Part shown: piece by piece, positions 9,459-17,679 of the stretch | Numbering within the stretch: position 1 is the stretch's first letter | How the letters are laid out: each line of letters starts with the position of its first letter | Assembly: GCF_045223415.1 (NCBI RefSeq) | Contig: NZ_JBEQZJ010000005.1 | Location: forward strand, 1 to 64,000 | From: Hoskinsella mucinilytica | GTDB taxonomy: Bacteria; Bacillota_I; Bacilli_A; Erysipelotrichales; Erysipelotrichaceae | Length of the DNA: 64,000 nucleotides | Direction of reading: 5' to 3' | The notes under the pieces: generated by a model | The model's input: only the letters and a program-made list of their open reading frames with translations | What the model was told of the DNA's origin: nothing | Databases searched by the model: none | Position numbers and translations under genes: made by a program

Positions 9459-9692
9459 CTATATGGTTTCTTTTTGTAATTTATAAACTAAAAAATCTAG
9501 ACAATCGATTTGTTCTTGCTCTTTTCGAACTTTACCGAGTAATTCATACTTATAGTTTTTAAGTAATGGCAACATATCTTGTGCATTTCCCTTTTTCACA
9601 AAAAACATGCATTTTAGAATAAGTGCTTCATCACAGCCCGCATCTTTTAAGTTTTGATATATCATACCTTGTCTATCTGTTGCTTCTGCCAC
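9459..9692 (-). CDS. small conserved-looking protein of unknown function, first gene of redox operon
   Basis: 77 residues if started at the GTG at 9692, which has a perfect AGGAGGTGA five bases upstream; an ATG 42 bases further upstream has no ribosome site. The protein is soluble, with no signal peptide, and contains two cysteines near residues 20 and 28 and a basic helical C-terminus. I do not recognise the family. The strong initiation signal and the promoter at 9714-9742 argue that it is real. Confidence 0.7.
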   Translation of the reverse strand: MAEATDRQGMIYQNLKDAGCDEALILKCMFFVKKGNAQDMLPLLKNYKYELLGKVRKEQEQIDCLDFLVYKLQKETI

Positions 9693-9713
9693 TCTTTCAC
9701 CTCCTACACTTTG

Positions 9714-9750
9714 ATTATATTTTCCAAAACGCATTATGTCTAATACCTAT
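9714..9750 (-). promoter_or_regulatory. promoter of the redox operon with a 16-bp regulatory box
   Basis: Reading the minus strand, TAGACA (9737-9742), a 17-bp spacer and TATAAT (9714-9719) form a vegetative promoter. The -35 lies in a 16-base box, ATAGGTATTAGACATA, at 9735-9750. The identical 16 bases occur at 14006-14021, again over the -35 of a minus-strand promoter. A LysR-type or other shared regulator is the likely reader. Confidence 0.75.
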
Positions 9751-9762
9751 AATTCATATCAC

Positions 9763-9798
9763 ATTATTCTTGACGAGAATAATGGTGATTGTTATACT
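9763..9798 (+). promoter_or_regulatory. lysR promoter with inverted-repeat operator
   Basis: TTGACG (9770-9775), 17 bp and TATACT (9793-9798) form a promoter for the LysR gene. The -35 lies inside a perfect inverted repeat, ATTATTCT (9763-9770) and AGAATAAT (9776-9783), with five bases between. The repeat fits the T-N11-A shape of LysR operators, so autorepression and divergent control are likely. Confidence 0.78.
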
Positions 9799-9832
9799 GA
9801 GTATACTGTAGAATAGATCAAGGAGATGTCAT

Positions 9833-10717
9833 ATGGAAATACGTGTTCTTCGTTACTTTTTGGAAATCGCCAGAACCGGCAACATGTCAAGAGCCTCAGA
9901 AACGCTACATGTGTCACAGCCCACATTATCAAAGCAAATGAAAGAGCTAGAAATAGAGCTTGGAAAGAAATTATTTCGTCGTGCAAGTGTAGGTCTGATC
10001 CTTACTGATGAGGGAATGCTACTTCGAAAACGCACCGAGGATATTTTGGATATGATTGATAAAACAATGGATGAATTTGGGGCTCTTGATACAGTAACAG
10101 GTGGAGAAGTACATATTGGGTGTGCAGAATCTCATCAAATTAAATACCTGGCTCGCATCATAAAAAAATTCAGAGAGAATTATCCCCTATTTCACTATCA
10201 TTTAACAAGTGGAAATACTGAACAAGTGATCGAACGCCTTGATAGAGGACTCATTGATTTTGCGGTAATCGTAGAGCCTCCTAATTTATCAAAGTATAAC
10301 TATATCGAAGTACCTGAAACAAATGTATGGGGACTTGTTATGAAAAAAGATGACCCTTTAGCACTCAAGAAAAAGATTGAAATTCAAGATATCATAGGTC
10401 TTCCTCTGATATGCTCAGCTCAAGCTATGAAAGTGGATATTCCTAGGTGGTGTGGCGAATATATAGACCGTTTAAATTTATCTGGTACGATCAACCTTGC
10501 CTATAATGGGTCTATATTGGTGAAAGAGGGGGCTGGCTATATGCTGACCTTTGATAAATTAATCGATACCGGTATGGATAGTTCCTTGACTTTTCGTCAA
10601 TTATATCCGACCCTAGAAACTAAAATGTATATCATTTGGAAAAAATACCAGGTATTTACACCAATTGCTGAATTATTGATCAATGAGATGAAAAATGAGT
10701 TAAAACAAACACAGTAA
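9833..10717 (+). CDS. LysR-family transcriptional regulator
   Basis: 294 residues. The winged helix-turn-helix is at residues 1-60 (VSQPTLSKQMKELE is the recognition helix), and the periplasmic-binding-like effector domain occupies about 90-290. Divergent transcription from the redox operon, with an inverted repeat over its own -35, points to control of that operon. It is a close relative of the regulator at 15225-16109, sharing the same N-terminal pattern and the C-terminal WKKYQVF motif, so the two are paralogues. AAGGAG precedes the ATG. Confidence 0.93.
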   Translation: MEIRVLRYFLEIARTGNMSRASETLHVSQPTLSKQMKELEIELGKKLFRRASVGLILTDEGMLLRKRTEDILDMIDKTMDEFGALDTVTGGEVHIGCAESHQIKYLARIIKKFRENYPLFHYHLTSGNTEQVIERLDRGLIDFAVIVEPPNLSKYNYIEVPETNVWGLVMKKDDPLALKKKIEIQDIIGLPLICSAQAMKVDIPRWCGEYIDRLNLSGTINLAYNGSILVKEGAGYMLTFDKLIDTGMDSSLTFRQLYPTLETKMYIIWKKYQVFTPIAELLINEMKNELKQTQ

Positions 10718-10761
10718 CGATATAGCGTTGTTGTTTAGCGTTTATAAAGAAATAAATTTGA

Positions 10762-10810
10762 CAAAAAAAAGGTTGTACCTGTAGCATCCATATTGCCTCG
10801 TACAACCTTA
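10762..10810 (-). terminator. terminator of the ilvBN operon
   Basis: AAGGTTGTAC (10769-10778) pairs perfectly with GTACAACCTT (10800-10809). On the minus strand the hairpin is followed by a run of T (A run at 10762-10770 on the plus strand), so it ends ilvN transcription; it could also stop the convergent lysR. Confidence 0.9.
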
Positions 10811-10816
10811 TTTCTT

Positions 10817-11338
10817 TTATCGTTCCATCATACTGATGGATTCGATTCCTACACTTCCACCTCGTACAACCTCAATCGTCTTAAATTCTTCTTTCATTAA
10901 TTTGATGACAGCATCATTTTTGGTAGCTGTTTGTACAAATTCCAACAACAAACTATCTCTACCATAATCAATGACCTTTGCTTTGAATGTTTGCGCAATT
11001 TGAAATAGCTCGGTTTTTTCTTCTAAAGTACAGTTTTGTACTTTTACATATAAAATTTCTTTCATTCGTACAAAGATATCTGTAAAATCAATCACTTTGA
11101 TTACTTCAACCAATCGATTCAGCTGTTTTTTGATCTGTTCGAATGTTTCATCATCACTAACCGTAGCGATGGTCATTCTAGATATGGTTTCATCCTCAGT
11201 GGTTCCTACAGTCAAACTATCAAGATTATAGGACTTTCCAGAGAACAAACCTGATATTTTCGATAATACACCTACTTGATTTTCTACATACAGTGATATC
11301 CATCTTTTTTTCATACCATTTCCATTCATGATATTCAC
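10817..11338 (-). CDS. ilvN: acetolactate synthase small (regulatory) subunit
   Basis: Up to 173 residues. The N-terminal ACT domain (WISLYVENQVGVLSKISGLF, about 13-85) and the C-terminal ALS_ss_C domain are typical of IlvN/IlvH. It binds the large subunit and confers valine feedback control. The gene follows ilvB by 19 bp. The start is uncertain: a GTG at 11338 lies very close to the AGAGG site, and the ATG at 11329 is 12 bases from it; the protein would be 173 or 170 residues. Confidence 0.93.
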   Translation of the reverse strand: MNIMNGNGMKKRWISLYVENQVGVLSKISGLFSGKSYNLDSLTVGTTEDETISRMTIATVSDDETFEQIKKQLNRLVEVIKVIDFTDIFVRMKEILYVKVQNCTLEEKTELFQIAQTFKAKVIDYGRDSLLLEFVQTATKNDAVIKLMKEEFKTIEVVRGGSVGIESISMMER

Positions 11339-11357
11339 GCACCTCTCTTATAATATG

Positions 11358-13079
11358 CTAACAATCCATGATCATATCCTTCAGTGTTCCATTTGGTTGT
11401 ATCATAGGATAAACCAAATCTTCGGGATTGATCAAAAATTCAATGATGACCGGTGTTTTTTTACTGTTCATCGCTTCACGAAATGCCGGTTCTATTTCTT
11501 CCTTTTTACTAACTCGAATACCTTTTGCGCCATAGCTTTCTGCCAATTTCACAAAATCAGGAGTATATTCAGGACAGGATACTTCGCCACAACGATTTCG
11601 ACATGCGGCACCAGAACGAAGACAAGTCATTGCATAGCGTTTTCCATAGAACAGTTTTTGCCATTGTCTTACCATACCTAAATTATTATTGTTGAAAATA
11701 CAGGAGATAATAGGAAGTTCTTCTAATACCGCAGTTGCTATTTCCTGAATATTCATTTGCATACCGCCATCTCCTGAAATCGAAATCACAGGCGTATCCG
11801 GATTTCCTATTTTTGCGCCAATGGCACCAGGAAGTCCATAACCCATGGTTCCTAATCCACCTGACATCAACAAACGTTTCTTATGTGTAATTTCCAAAAA
11901 TTGTGCTGTAAACATCTGATGCTGACCGACATCGGTTACAACGATAGCTTCTTCAAATAACCGATTGATCGTTTCAATGATATCCTGAGGTGTTAAATCG
12001 GATTTCTTTTTCATCATCAAAGGATGTTCTTGTTTCCATTCATTGATTTGCTCTTGCCATTTTGAAGTGTTGCATTCATCAACATATTCCAGCATCTTAT
12101 CAATTGCTTCCTTTGCATCAGCTACGATCGGTATATCTACTTTAATATTTTTAGAAATCGCTGCGGTGTCTATATCAATATGAACAATATTTGCATTAGG
12201 CGCAAAAGAATGTAGTTTCCCGGTAATACGATCATTGAATCTGGTACCGATGGAAAATAATAAATCACATTCATTTACAGCCATATTACAAGCATAAGAG
12301 CCATGCATACCAATATTTCCGATATAAAGCGGATGAGTTGTCGGTATCGCTCCTCTTCCCATAATTGTTGTAATGACTGGCACATTTGTTTTTTCTGCTA
12401 ATTGAGTGAAATCCTCATTGGCATGAGCGATATTCACACCACCTCCGACAAGAAACAATGGTCGTTTTGCTTTTTGAAGCATTTTGATTGCTCTTTTCAA
12501 CTGTCCGATATGTACCCCGGTATAAGGCTTATATCCACGAATATTTACCTTATCCGGATAATTCGCATCTCCAAGCTCACCCATAACATCCTTCGGTAAA
12601 TCGATCAATACTGGACCGGGTCTTCCACTAGAAGCAATATAGAATGCCTCTTTGATGATACGTCCCAAATCCTCTCTATTTCTTACAGTAACGCCATATT
12701 TTGTAATACTACGTGTGATTCCAACAATATCTACCTCTTGAAACGCATCATTTCCGATAAGATTTCTTGCGACCTGTCCTGTAAAACATACCAATGGAAC
12801 ACTGTCGTAATAAGCTGTCGCAATGCCTGTAACAAGATTGGTTGCCCCAGGTCCGCTTGTCACAAGACACACACCAACCTTACCTGTCGAACGTGCATAC
12901 GCATCTGCTTCATGTACCAATGCAATTTCCTGACGTGGTAAAATAATTTTCATACAATTCTGCTTATATAGCTCATCACTGATATCTATCGTACATGCTC
13001 CCGGATAAGCAAAAATAGTATCCACACCCTCTTCCTGAAGTGCTTTTACCAATAATTTGTTTCCACTGATTTTTTTCAT
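11358..13079 (-). CDS. ilvB: acetolactate synthase large (catalytic) subunit
   Basis: 573 residues from the ATG at 13079, which has GGGAGG seven bases upstream. It is a thiamine-diphosphate enzyme with the catalytic Glu in ARSTGKVGVCLVTSGPGATN context, FAD-region and the ThDP motif GDGGMQMNIQEIATA about residue 440. It joins two pyruvates into acetolactate. Between about residues 485 and 501, where many relatives have a short loop, it has five or so cysteines in a CLRSGAACRNRCGEVSCP segment. No ilvC, ilvD or leu gene is present here, so the product may feed branched-chain amino acids made elsewhere or acetoin. No T-box or leader attenuator was seen upstream. Confidence 0.94.
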   Translation of the reverse strand: MKKISGNKLLVKALQEEGVDTIFAYPGACTIDISDELYKQNCMKIILPRQEIALVHEADAYARSTGKVGVCLVTSGPGATNLVTGIATAYYDSVPLVCFTGQVARNLIGNDAFQEVDIVGITRSITKYGVTVRNREDLGRIIKEAFYIASSGRPGPVLIDLPKDVMGELGDANYPDKVNIRGYKPYTGVHIGQLKRAIKMLQKAKRPLFLVGGGVNIAHANEDFTQLAEKTNVPVITTIMGRGAIPTTHPLYIGNIGMHGSYACNMAVNECDLLFSIGTRFNDRITGKLHSFAPNANIVHIDIDTAAISKNIKVDIPIVADAKEAIDKMLEYVDECNTSKWQEQINEWKQEHPLMMKKKSDLTPQDIIETINRLFEEAIVVTDVGQHQMFTAQFLEITHKKRLLMSGGLGTMGYGLPGAIGAKIGNPDTPVISISGDGGMQMNIQEIATAVLEELPIISCIFNNNNLGMVRQWQKLFYGKRYAMTCLRSGAACRNRCGEVSCPEYTPDFVKLAESYGAKGIRVSKKEEIEPAFREAMNSKKTPVIIEFLINPEDLVYPMIQPNGTLKDMIMDC

Positions 13080-13252
13080 AAGCATACCTCCCAAGTTTTA
13101 TTTCTTATACTGTAACACAATCTTCCTTGGATTAAAACACCTTAATTGCATAGAAATGTAATCGCTCCCACATTTTTTTGCATAAAATTACATTTATTTT
13201 GCCTTTTATCTATCATTTTTACATATCCTTGTGATCTGCATCATCATAAAAC

Positions 13253-13282
13253 AAAAAAATAGCATCTCTATTAAAATGCTAT
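13253..13282 (-). terminator. terminator of the YczE-like gene
   Basis: ATAGCAT at 13259-13265 pairs with ATGCTAT at 13276-13282; on the minus strand the stem is followed by a T run. The 170 bases between it and ilvB hold the ilvB leader, in which I see no convincing regulator site. Confidence 0.8.
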
Positions 13283-13287
13283 CTTGA

Positions 13288-13953
13288 TTAGGCTAGTCTT
13301 TCTTCCATAATCATCTCTTCAAATGCAAGCTTCTTTAACATAGGTTCCATCTTTTTGGAAAACATACCGATAAGTTTCCCTGTCAAAATTGCTGAAATCA
13401 AGGTACCCTCTCTTATCGCAATGATACCGCCAAAGGAAACAAGTGATATGATTGCTCCAACGGAAATAAACATACAATCAGATAAAATCTTACTTTTTGA
13501 AAAAGATAACTGAAATCTTTGCGCAACTGCCAAATTGAATCCTTCTGGTGCATTGGGAACAATATCCATCGTAATATATATGGTTGCCCCGATTGCACAG
13601 ATCACAACTCCTATCAGCATCACAAACAGTCTACTTATATAAGCATCCGGCTGTAAGAATTGAAGCATATGACCGGTGAAATCCACAAAGAAACCAAAAC
13701 ATATACTAAAAGGTATTTGTAATAAATCTTTTTTCTTAAATTGATCTTTTAATAAGATCCATTGAATCAATACGAGTATGGTATAAGTACTGACTGTAAT
13801 CGTACCTAAAGATATTTGAGATGCCTCACTAAGCGGATAGGTAAACGCCGATACCGGTGATATGCCCAAAGCAGATATAATAGACAAATTGATACCAATC
13901 GTAATCAAAAATAGCCCAAATAAATATAATAGAATACGTATCCACATCTTCAT
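13288..13953 (-). CDS. YczE/YitT-like integral membrane protein
   Basis: 221 residues from the ATG at 13953 (GAGGAG eight bases upstream). Five hydrophobic stretches are visible (about 7-27, 45-65, 75-95, 105-125, 150-175), and the N-terminal GISPVSAFTYPLSE pattern is typical of the YczE/YyaS/YitT family of uncharacterised membrane proteins. Its promoter carries the same 16-bp box as the redox operon at 9.7 kb, which ties it to that regulon. Function unknown; transport has been suggested for the family but is not shown by the sequence. Confidence 0.82.
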   Translation of the reverse strand: MKMWIRILLYLFGLFLITIGINLSIISALGISPVSAFTYPLSEASQISLGTITVSTYTILVLIQWILLKDQFKKKDLLQIPFSICFGFFVDFTGHMLQFLQPDAYISRLFVMLIGVVICAIGATIYITMDIVPNAPEGFNLAVAQRFQLSFSKSKILSDCMFISVGAIISLVSFGGIIAIREGTLISAILTGKLIGMFSKKMEPMLKKLAFEEMIMEERLA

Positions 13954-13984
13954 AAACAACACTCCTCTTCTTTGTTATGAATTC

Positions 13985-14021
13985 ATTGTACCCTCGATAT
14001 TTAACTATGTCTAATACCTAT
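13985..14021 (-). promoter_or_regulatory. promoter of the YczE-like gene with the shared 16-bp box
   Basis: On the minus strand TAGACA (14008-14013), 17 bp and TACAAT (13985-13990) form the promoter. ATAGGTATTAGACATA at 14006-14021 is identical to 9735-9750 and stands in the same place on the -35. Confidence 0.75.
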
Positions 14022-14140
14022 CCTGTATTCTTTTCCATGCCAAATAGGCATAAACTAGCTTAGGATTCATAGCTTTAAGATGATATAACTTCTTTTTGAT
14101 AAAGAACTAGTACTACTCTTTTGAACCTTCCTAATACATA

Positions 14141-14374
14141 TTAAATACATAGAAAACTCATGGTAAGATGTAAAATACCACCTAACATTATAGAATCTAT
14201 ACCTCTCACTTGAATAAAAAGTCCATAAAGTGTAGTCTTGATCGTCGTACCTAAATTGGTAGCTGCTAGGAATCATCCATTTCCAAATTCCGGCTCACTG
14301 TTCACTGTACTAGTAATCCGATATTGATTGATATTCTCGGCTACTCTTACCAATCCCCAAGCAAAAGTTATCAT
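14141..14374 (-). pseudogene. remnant of a membrane transporter gene
   Basis: One minus-strand frame reads MITFAWGLVRVAENINQYR and on to GNG, meets a TGA at 14273-14275, and continues in the same frame with FLAATNLGTTIKTTLYG and a hydrophobic IDSIMLGGILHLTMSFLCI before a TAA. This looks like the 3' part of a multi-spanning transporter (MFS-like by general pattern, not a firm match) with its 5' end missing and one stop inside. No ribosome site precedes it. The rest of the roughly 500-base gap from 13954 to 14452 holds the promoter at 13985-14021 and a weak hairpin (GATGATAT near 14445 with ATATCATC near 14405) after the FMN reductase gene. Confidence 0.35.
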
Positions 14375-14452
14375 TCTCTCATAAAGAAAAGCGCAAAATA
14401 GATGATATAAGTATAAAGATAATGACGTTATATTTCATATCATCTTTTTATC

Positions 14453-15001
14453 TTAAACTTGGTTTCCCATATCAAAAGCTTCTTTGCATAGTTCAGGATG
14501 ATTCAATAGTTCTTTTTTCGTATCCAAAGCTGTACCGTAAACCACGCCTTTTAAACTAGCCTTATCAAAGCAATCGATCCATCCTTGTAGACCTTGAATA
14601 GCAACATCCATAGCACTCTTTTCTTCATCTGCTGCAGAAGTCATTAAATAGATATCTCTAAATTGATAGTCTATCGGATATAAAGGATTGCTTCTATCTA
14701 AAAGGGTTTTCATCTGTGCACACATTGAATAAAAATAAATTGGTGTCGCAAATGCAATCACCTCTGCTTTCGCCATGTTAGAAACGATAACGTCTAGATC
14801 ATCATGTTGGATACAATGTCCGTCTTTCTTCACTTGACATGCCAAACATCCTTTACAAAAAGACAGTGTTTTCTCAGATAGTGAAATAAGCGTTACCTCA
14901 TTACCTGCCTCTTTTGCGCCTTTCGCAAATGCCTCAGCCAATCCATATGAATTTCCCATTTCTCTTGGGCTTGTGGAAATAACCAATACTCGTTTACTCA
15001 T
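14453..15001 (-). CDS. NADPH-dependent FMN reductase-like flavoprotein
   Basis: 182 residues with the same fold as the protein at 7155-7685: LVISTSPREMGNSYGLAEAF is the phosphate loop region, CKGCLACQ with a following Cys forms a cysteine cluster, and ATPIYFYSMCAQMK is the flavin loop. GAGGAGG precedes the ATG. It is divergent from the LysR gene at 15225, the same arrangement as the other LysR unit. On the minus strand TTGACA at about 15086-15091 is a candidate -35. Confidence 0.87.
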   Translation of the reverse strand: MSKRVLVISTSPREMGNSYGLAEAFAKGAKEAGNEVTLISLSEKTLSFCKGCLACQVKKDGHCIQHDDLDVIVSNMAKAEVIAFATPIYFYSMCAQMKTLLDRSNPLYPIDYQFRDIYLMTSAADEEKSAMDVAIQGLQGWIDCFDKASLKGVVYGTALDTKKELLNHPELCKEAFDMGNQV

Positions 15002-15173
15002 TTTTATCCTCCTCTAAATTTTTCTGTTTCAACACTTCTATCAGAATATGTATCATATCAGTACATACTTGTTTTCTTATACAGTGTCAAAGCTTATCTT
15101 TCACAAAGAACACTTGTATTCTAGCATCTGCATTTCTTCTATACAAATGCTTTTATTAAATAGCTTCCTATGT

Positions 15174-15202
15174 TTTACAAGCATAGTAGATTTTGTTATA
15201 AT
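15174..15202 (+). promoter_or_regulatory. promoter of the second lysR
   Basis: TTTACA (15174-15179), a 17-bp spacer and TATAAT (15197-15202) form a near-consensus promoter ending 22 bases before the ATG. Confidence 0.78.
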
Positions 15203-15224
15203 GCAACTATAGGAGGCGATGTTC

Positions 15225-16109
15225 ATGGAACTAAGAGTCTTGCAATATTTTCTGGCAATTGCACGAGAACAAAGCATTTCCAAAGCTGCGGAATTTTTAC
15301 ATATTTCTCAACCCACATTATCCAGACAAATCAAGGACATGGAGGAAGAGCTTGGAAAGCAGCTGTTCATTCGAGGAAATCGTAAAATCACACTTACAGA
15401 AGAAGGAATGATCCTTCGCAAACGCTCCGAAGAGATTTTAAATCTTGTGAAAAAAACAGAGGATGAAATCGCAATAAGTGATGATATCAGTGAAGGAGAT
15501 ATTTATATTGGCGCAGGTGAAAGCCATGCAGTTCATCTATTGGCAGATGGCGCAAAACAACTCCAGATGAATTATCCGAATATTCGCATTCATATCGCCA
15601 GTGGGGATACCAAGGATGTTTTGGAAGATCTTGATAAAGGATTGATTGATTTCGGTTTGTTGTTTGGAACCATCGATAAATCAAAATATGAATATTTAGA
15701 ACTTCCTCATAAGGATACCTATGGTATTTTGATGAGAAGAGATTCTCCACTAGCAAATAAAGAAGTCATAACACCAGAGGATTTATGGGATAAACCCTTA
15801 ATTTGTAATCGTAACACCCAACATAATGAAAACGAAATCTTTCAATGGTTAAAAAAGGATGCATCAGAAGTAACTTTGATTGCATCTTATAATCTTTTGT
15901 ATAATGCTTCCATCATGGTAGAAGCGGGTATCGGGTATGCCTTCGCTTTAGATCACATTATTAATGTGAGCGGTAATAGCTCTTTGTGTTTTAAACCGCT
16001 ATCTCCTCAATTACCGACTACTATGTTCTTTGTTTGGAAAAAATATCAGGTATTTTCTAAGGCCGCAGAAAAATATTTAGTACAAATGCAACAGATTTTA
16101 TCATCATGA
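15225..16109 (+). CDS. LysR-family transcriptional regulator
   Basis: 294 residues from the ATG at 15225, eight bases after AGGAGG; an ATG six bases earlier is too close to it. Helix-turn-helix at 1-60 with ISQPTLSRQIKDMEEELG, then the effector-binding domain. It is a paralogue of the regulator at 9833-10717, of the same length and with the same WKKYQVF ending, and is divergent from an FMN reductase gene that it probably controls. Confidence 0.93.
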   Translation: MELRVLQYFLAIAREQSISKAAEFLHISQPTLSRQIKDMEEELGKQLFIRGNRKITLTEEGMILRKRSEEILNLVKKTEDEIAISDDISEGDIYIGAGESHAVHLLADGAKQLQMNYPNIRIHIASGDTKDVLEDLDKGLIDFGLLFGTIDKSKYEYLELPHKDTYGILMRRDSPLANKEVITPEDLWDKPLICNRNTQHNENEIFQWLKKDASEVTLIASYNLLYNASIMVEAGIGYAFALDHIINVSGNSSLCFKPLSPQLPTTMFFVWKKYQVFSKAAEKYLVQMQQILSS

Positions 16110-16113
16110 TACC

Positions 16114-16148
16114 AAAAACGTAGGAACTCATAAAAATCCTATGTTTTT
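16114..16148. terminator. bidirectional terminator between lysR and a lipoprotein gene
   Basis: AAAAACGTAGGA (16114-16125) pairs with TCCTATGTTTTT (16137-16148) with one G-U pair. The A and T ends make it work in both directions, serving the two convergent genes. Confidence 0.88.
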
Positions 16149-16980
16149 ATTTTGTATTTAATAATTCAAAAGTCACGGTTACATCTGTTTTTCCTAAAGC
16201 CTGTTCAAGCCCTGTTGGATCATCGATCTTCCCTAATTTTGTATAAGGAAAAGTTGTAACGAAATCTTTATAAAACAAGACTAGACAGTCATCATTATAT
16301 AAATATAAATCTCCTGTATGGATTTGGGAAACATGTTGTTGTGATTGGGGTAACCCTTCAGAAAATTCATAATATTTTTCATTTCCATGTAATTCCTTCA
16401 TCATCACTGTCATGGGAAATCTTTTTAATAAAGCTTGTACTGTTTCATTATCATATAAACTTGCGGTGACTCTTTGTTCACCAATGCTAAGCTGTATTTT
16501 TCTCATGTGCTCTCCCTCTTCATTTTGTTTGATTGCATCTACTTTTTCGATTGAGATAGTTCCATTGAGTTGTGATATATGATCTCTTCCTGATATCACT
16601 TCACCTAATTCATATAAACCATCTGCGGCTTCACTTTCACCATAAAACAAAACCACATCTCCCCAAGGCTCATAATAGGCAATCGTATCGATCGCTCCCT
16701 TTGAAAAAGGAGTGTCCTTTATATCTAGCTTTTCAGGTGGATATAATATTTTTTCATTATCTCCATAATTTTCAACTTCGATCGTTAATGGTAATTGATC
16801 ATAAAATGATTTTGCTGCTGGTGAATTATTTAATTCTAATATCATAATTTGATTTTGATTTCCTTCTATGATGACTTGCTTACTGCTTTCAATCTTTTGT
16901 TTTTCCGGCATGGACTTATCACACCCACTACATATGGATAATAGAAACAAGACCATATACAAGAATCTTAACTTTTTCAT
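16147..16980 (-). CDS. lipoprotein with two cyclophilin-like-fold domains
   Basis: 277 residues from the ATG at 16980 (GAGGAGG six bases upstream). A lipoprotein signal ends in SICSGC. Residues about 40-145 carry the pattern of the small cyclophilin-like fold family (PAAKSFYDQLPLTIEVENYG, then EPWGDVVLFYG). Residues about 160-277 repeat it in weaker form (ETVQALLKRFPMTVMMKELH, then GDLYLYNDDCLVLFYKDF). The family is often found beside flavodoxin-like proteins but has no settled activity; prolyl isomerase catalytic residues are not evident. The protein is expected on the outer face of the membrane. Confidence 0.78.
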   Translation of the reverse strand: MKKLRFLYMVLFLLSICSGCDKSMPEKQKIESSKQVIIEGNQNQIMILELNNSPAAKSFYDQLPLTIEVENYGDNEKILYPPEKLDIKDTPFSKGAIDTIAYYEPWGDVVLFYGESEAADGLYELGEVISGRDHISQLNGTISIEKVDAIKQNEEGEHMRKIQLSIGEQRVTASLYDNETVQALLKRFPMTVMMKELHGNEKYYEFSEGLPQSQQHVSQIHTGDLYLYNDDCLVLFYKDFVTTFPYTKLGKIDDPTGLEQALGKTDVTVTFELLNTK

Positions 16981-17242
16981 AGACATCCTCCTCTCTCTTT
17001 TTCATTATAGAATCCAAATATCCTACTATCAAATACTTAGTTTGTATGTTGTTTTATAACCGAAAAGCATAGATGTTATAGTAACACGAACATCAGTAAT
17101 TAAAAGCGATTACTTATATCTATTGATATCAATTAAATTCTTATTTACATATAAGTAAATTACATATATCATGTATAAGAAAGTGTTATTTTAGTTGTGT
17201 CATGCTAAATCATACAACTTAATTTACTAGGAGGTTATTTTG

Positions 17243-17545
17243 ATGCAAGATAAAGTTAGAACGTTTGTTAATGATTACTCAGTTAATCATAATGAAAAAA
17301 TATGATATATTGATTTAGTAAGTGAAATAGGTGAATTAGGAAAAGAAATACTAAAAGCTACGGAGTATGGAAATAAAAAAGTTATTACGAATACAACTAG
17401 CATAGAAGAAATGGGAGATTGTTTATTCTCTATTCTAGCCTTATGTTGTGAAATGAATATAGATGCAGAAGAAGCTCTGAATTTTGCATTAAATAAGTAT
17501 AAGCAACGTAATGAACTCAAAGGAAATATTGGTTCAAATACGTAA
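17243..17545 (+). pseudogene. MazG-like nucleotide pyrophosphohydrolase gene with an in-frame TGA
   Basis: A strong AGGAGG lies before the ATG at 17243. The frame runs 101 codons and is closed only by a TGA at codon 21 (17303-17305). After it the protein reads YIDLVSEIGELGKEI and later IEEMGDCLFSILALCCEMN, the EExxE-type metal-binding helices of MazG-like enzymes that cleave nucleoside triphosphates. A single C-to-T change from CGA (Arg) would explain the stop. No internal start lies between the stop and the first catalytic helix, so the product is likely lost unless the stop is read through. The 260 bases upstream are AT-rich; a TTTACA...TATCAT promoter near 17145 is possible. Confidence 0.72.
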
Positions 17546-17679
17546 TCTTCTATATTTAACAAGATGGTAATTATAACCCAGAATCAATGAATTTTCATTT
17601 ATGCTCGTTTTCTCATATTGTACCATTTTTATATATCCAAAAAAAGAAGCAGATTTTCATCTACTTCCTTTGCTGATTA

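Noticed and set aside
13080..13252. Possible T-box or leader peptide before ilvB
   Set aside because: No T-box core, no run of Leu/Ile/Val codons and no terminator/antiterminator pair were found.
14067..14276. A 69-codon minus-strand frame between the YczE-like and FMN reductase genes
   Set aside because: No ribosome site, odd composition (many Tyr, Ser and Arg), and it overlaps the better transporter-like frame; treated as noise over a remnant.
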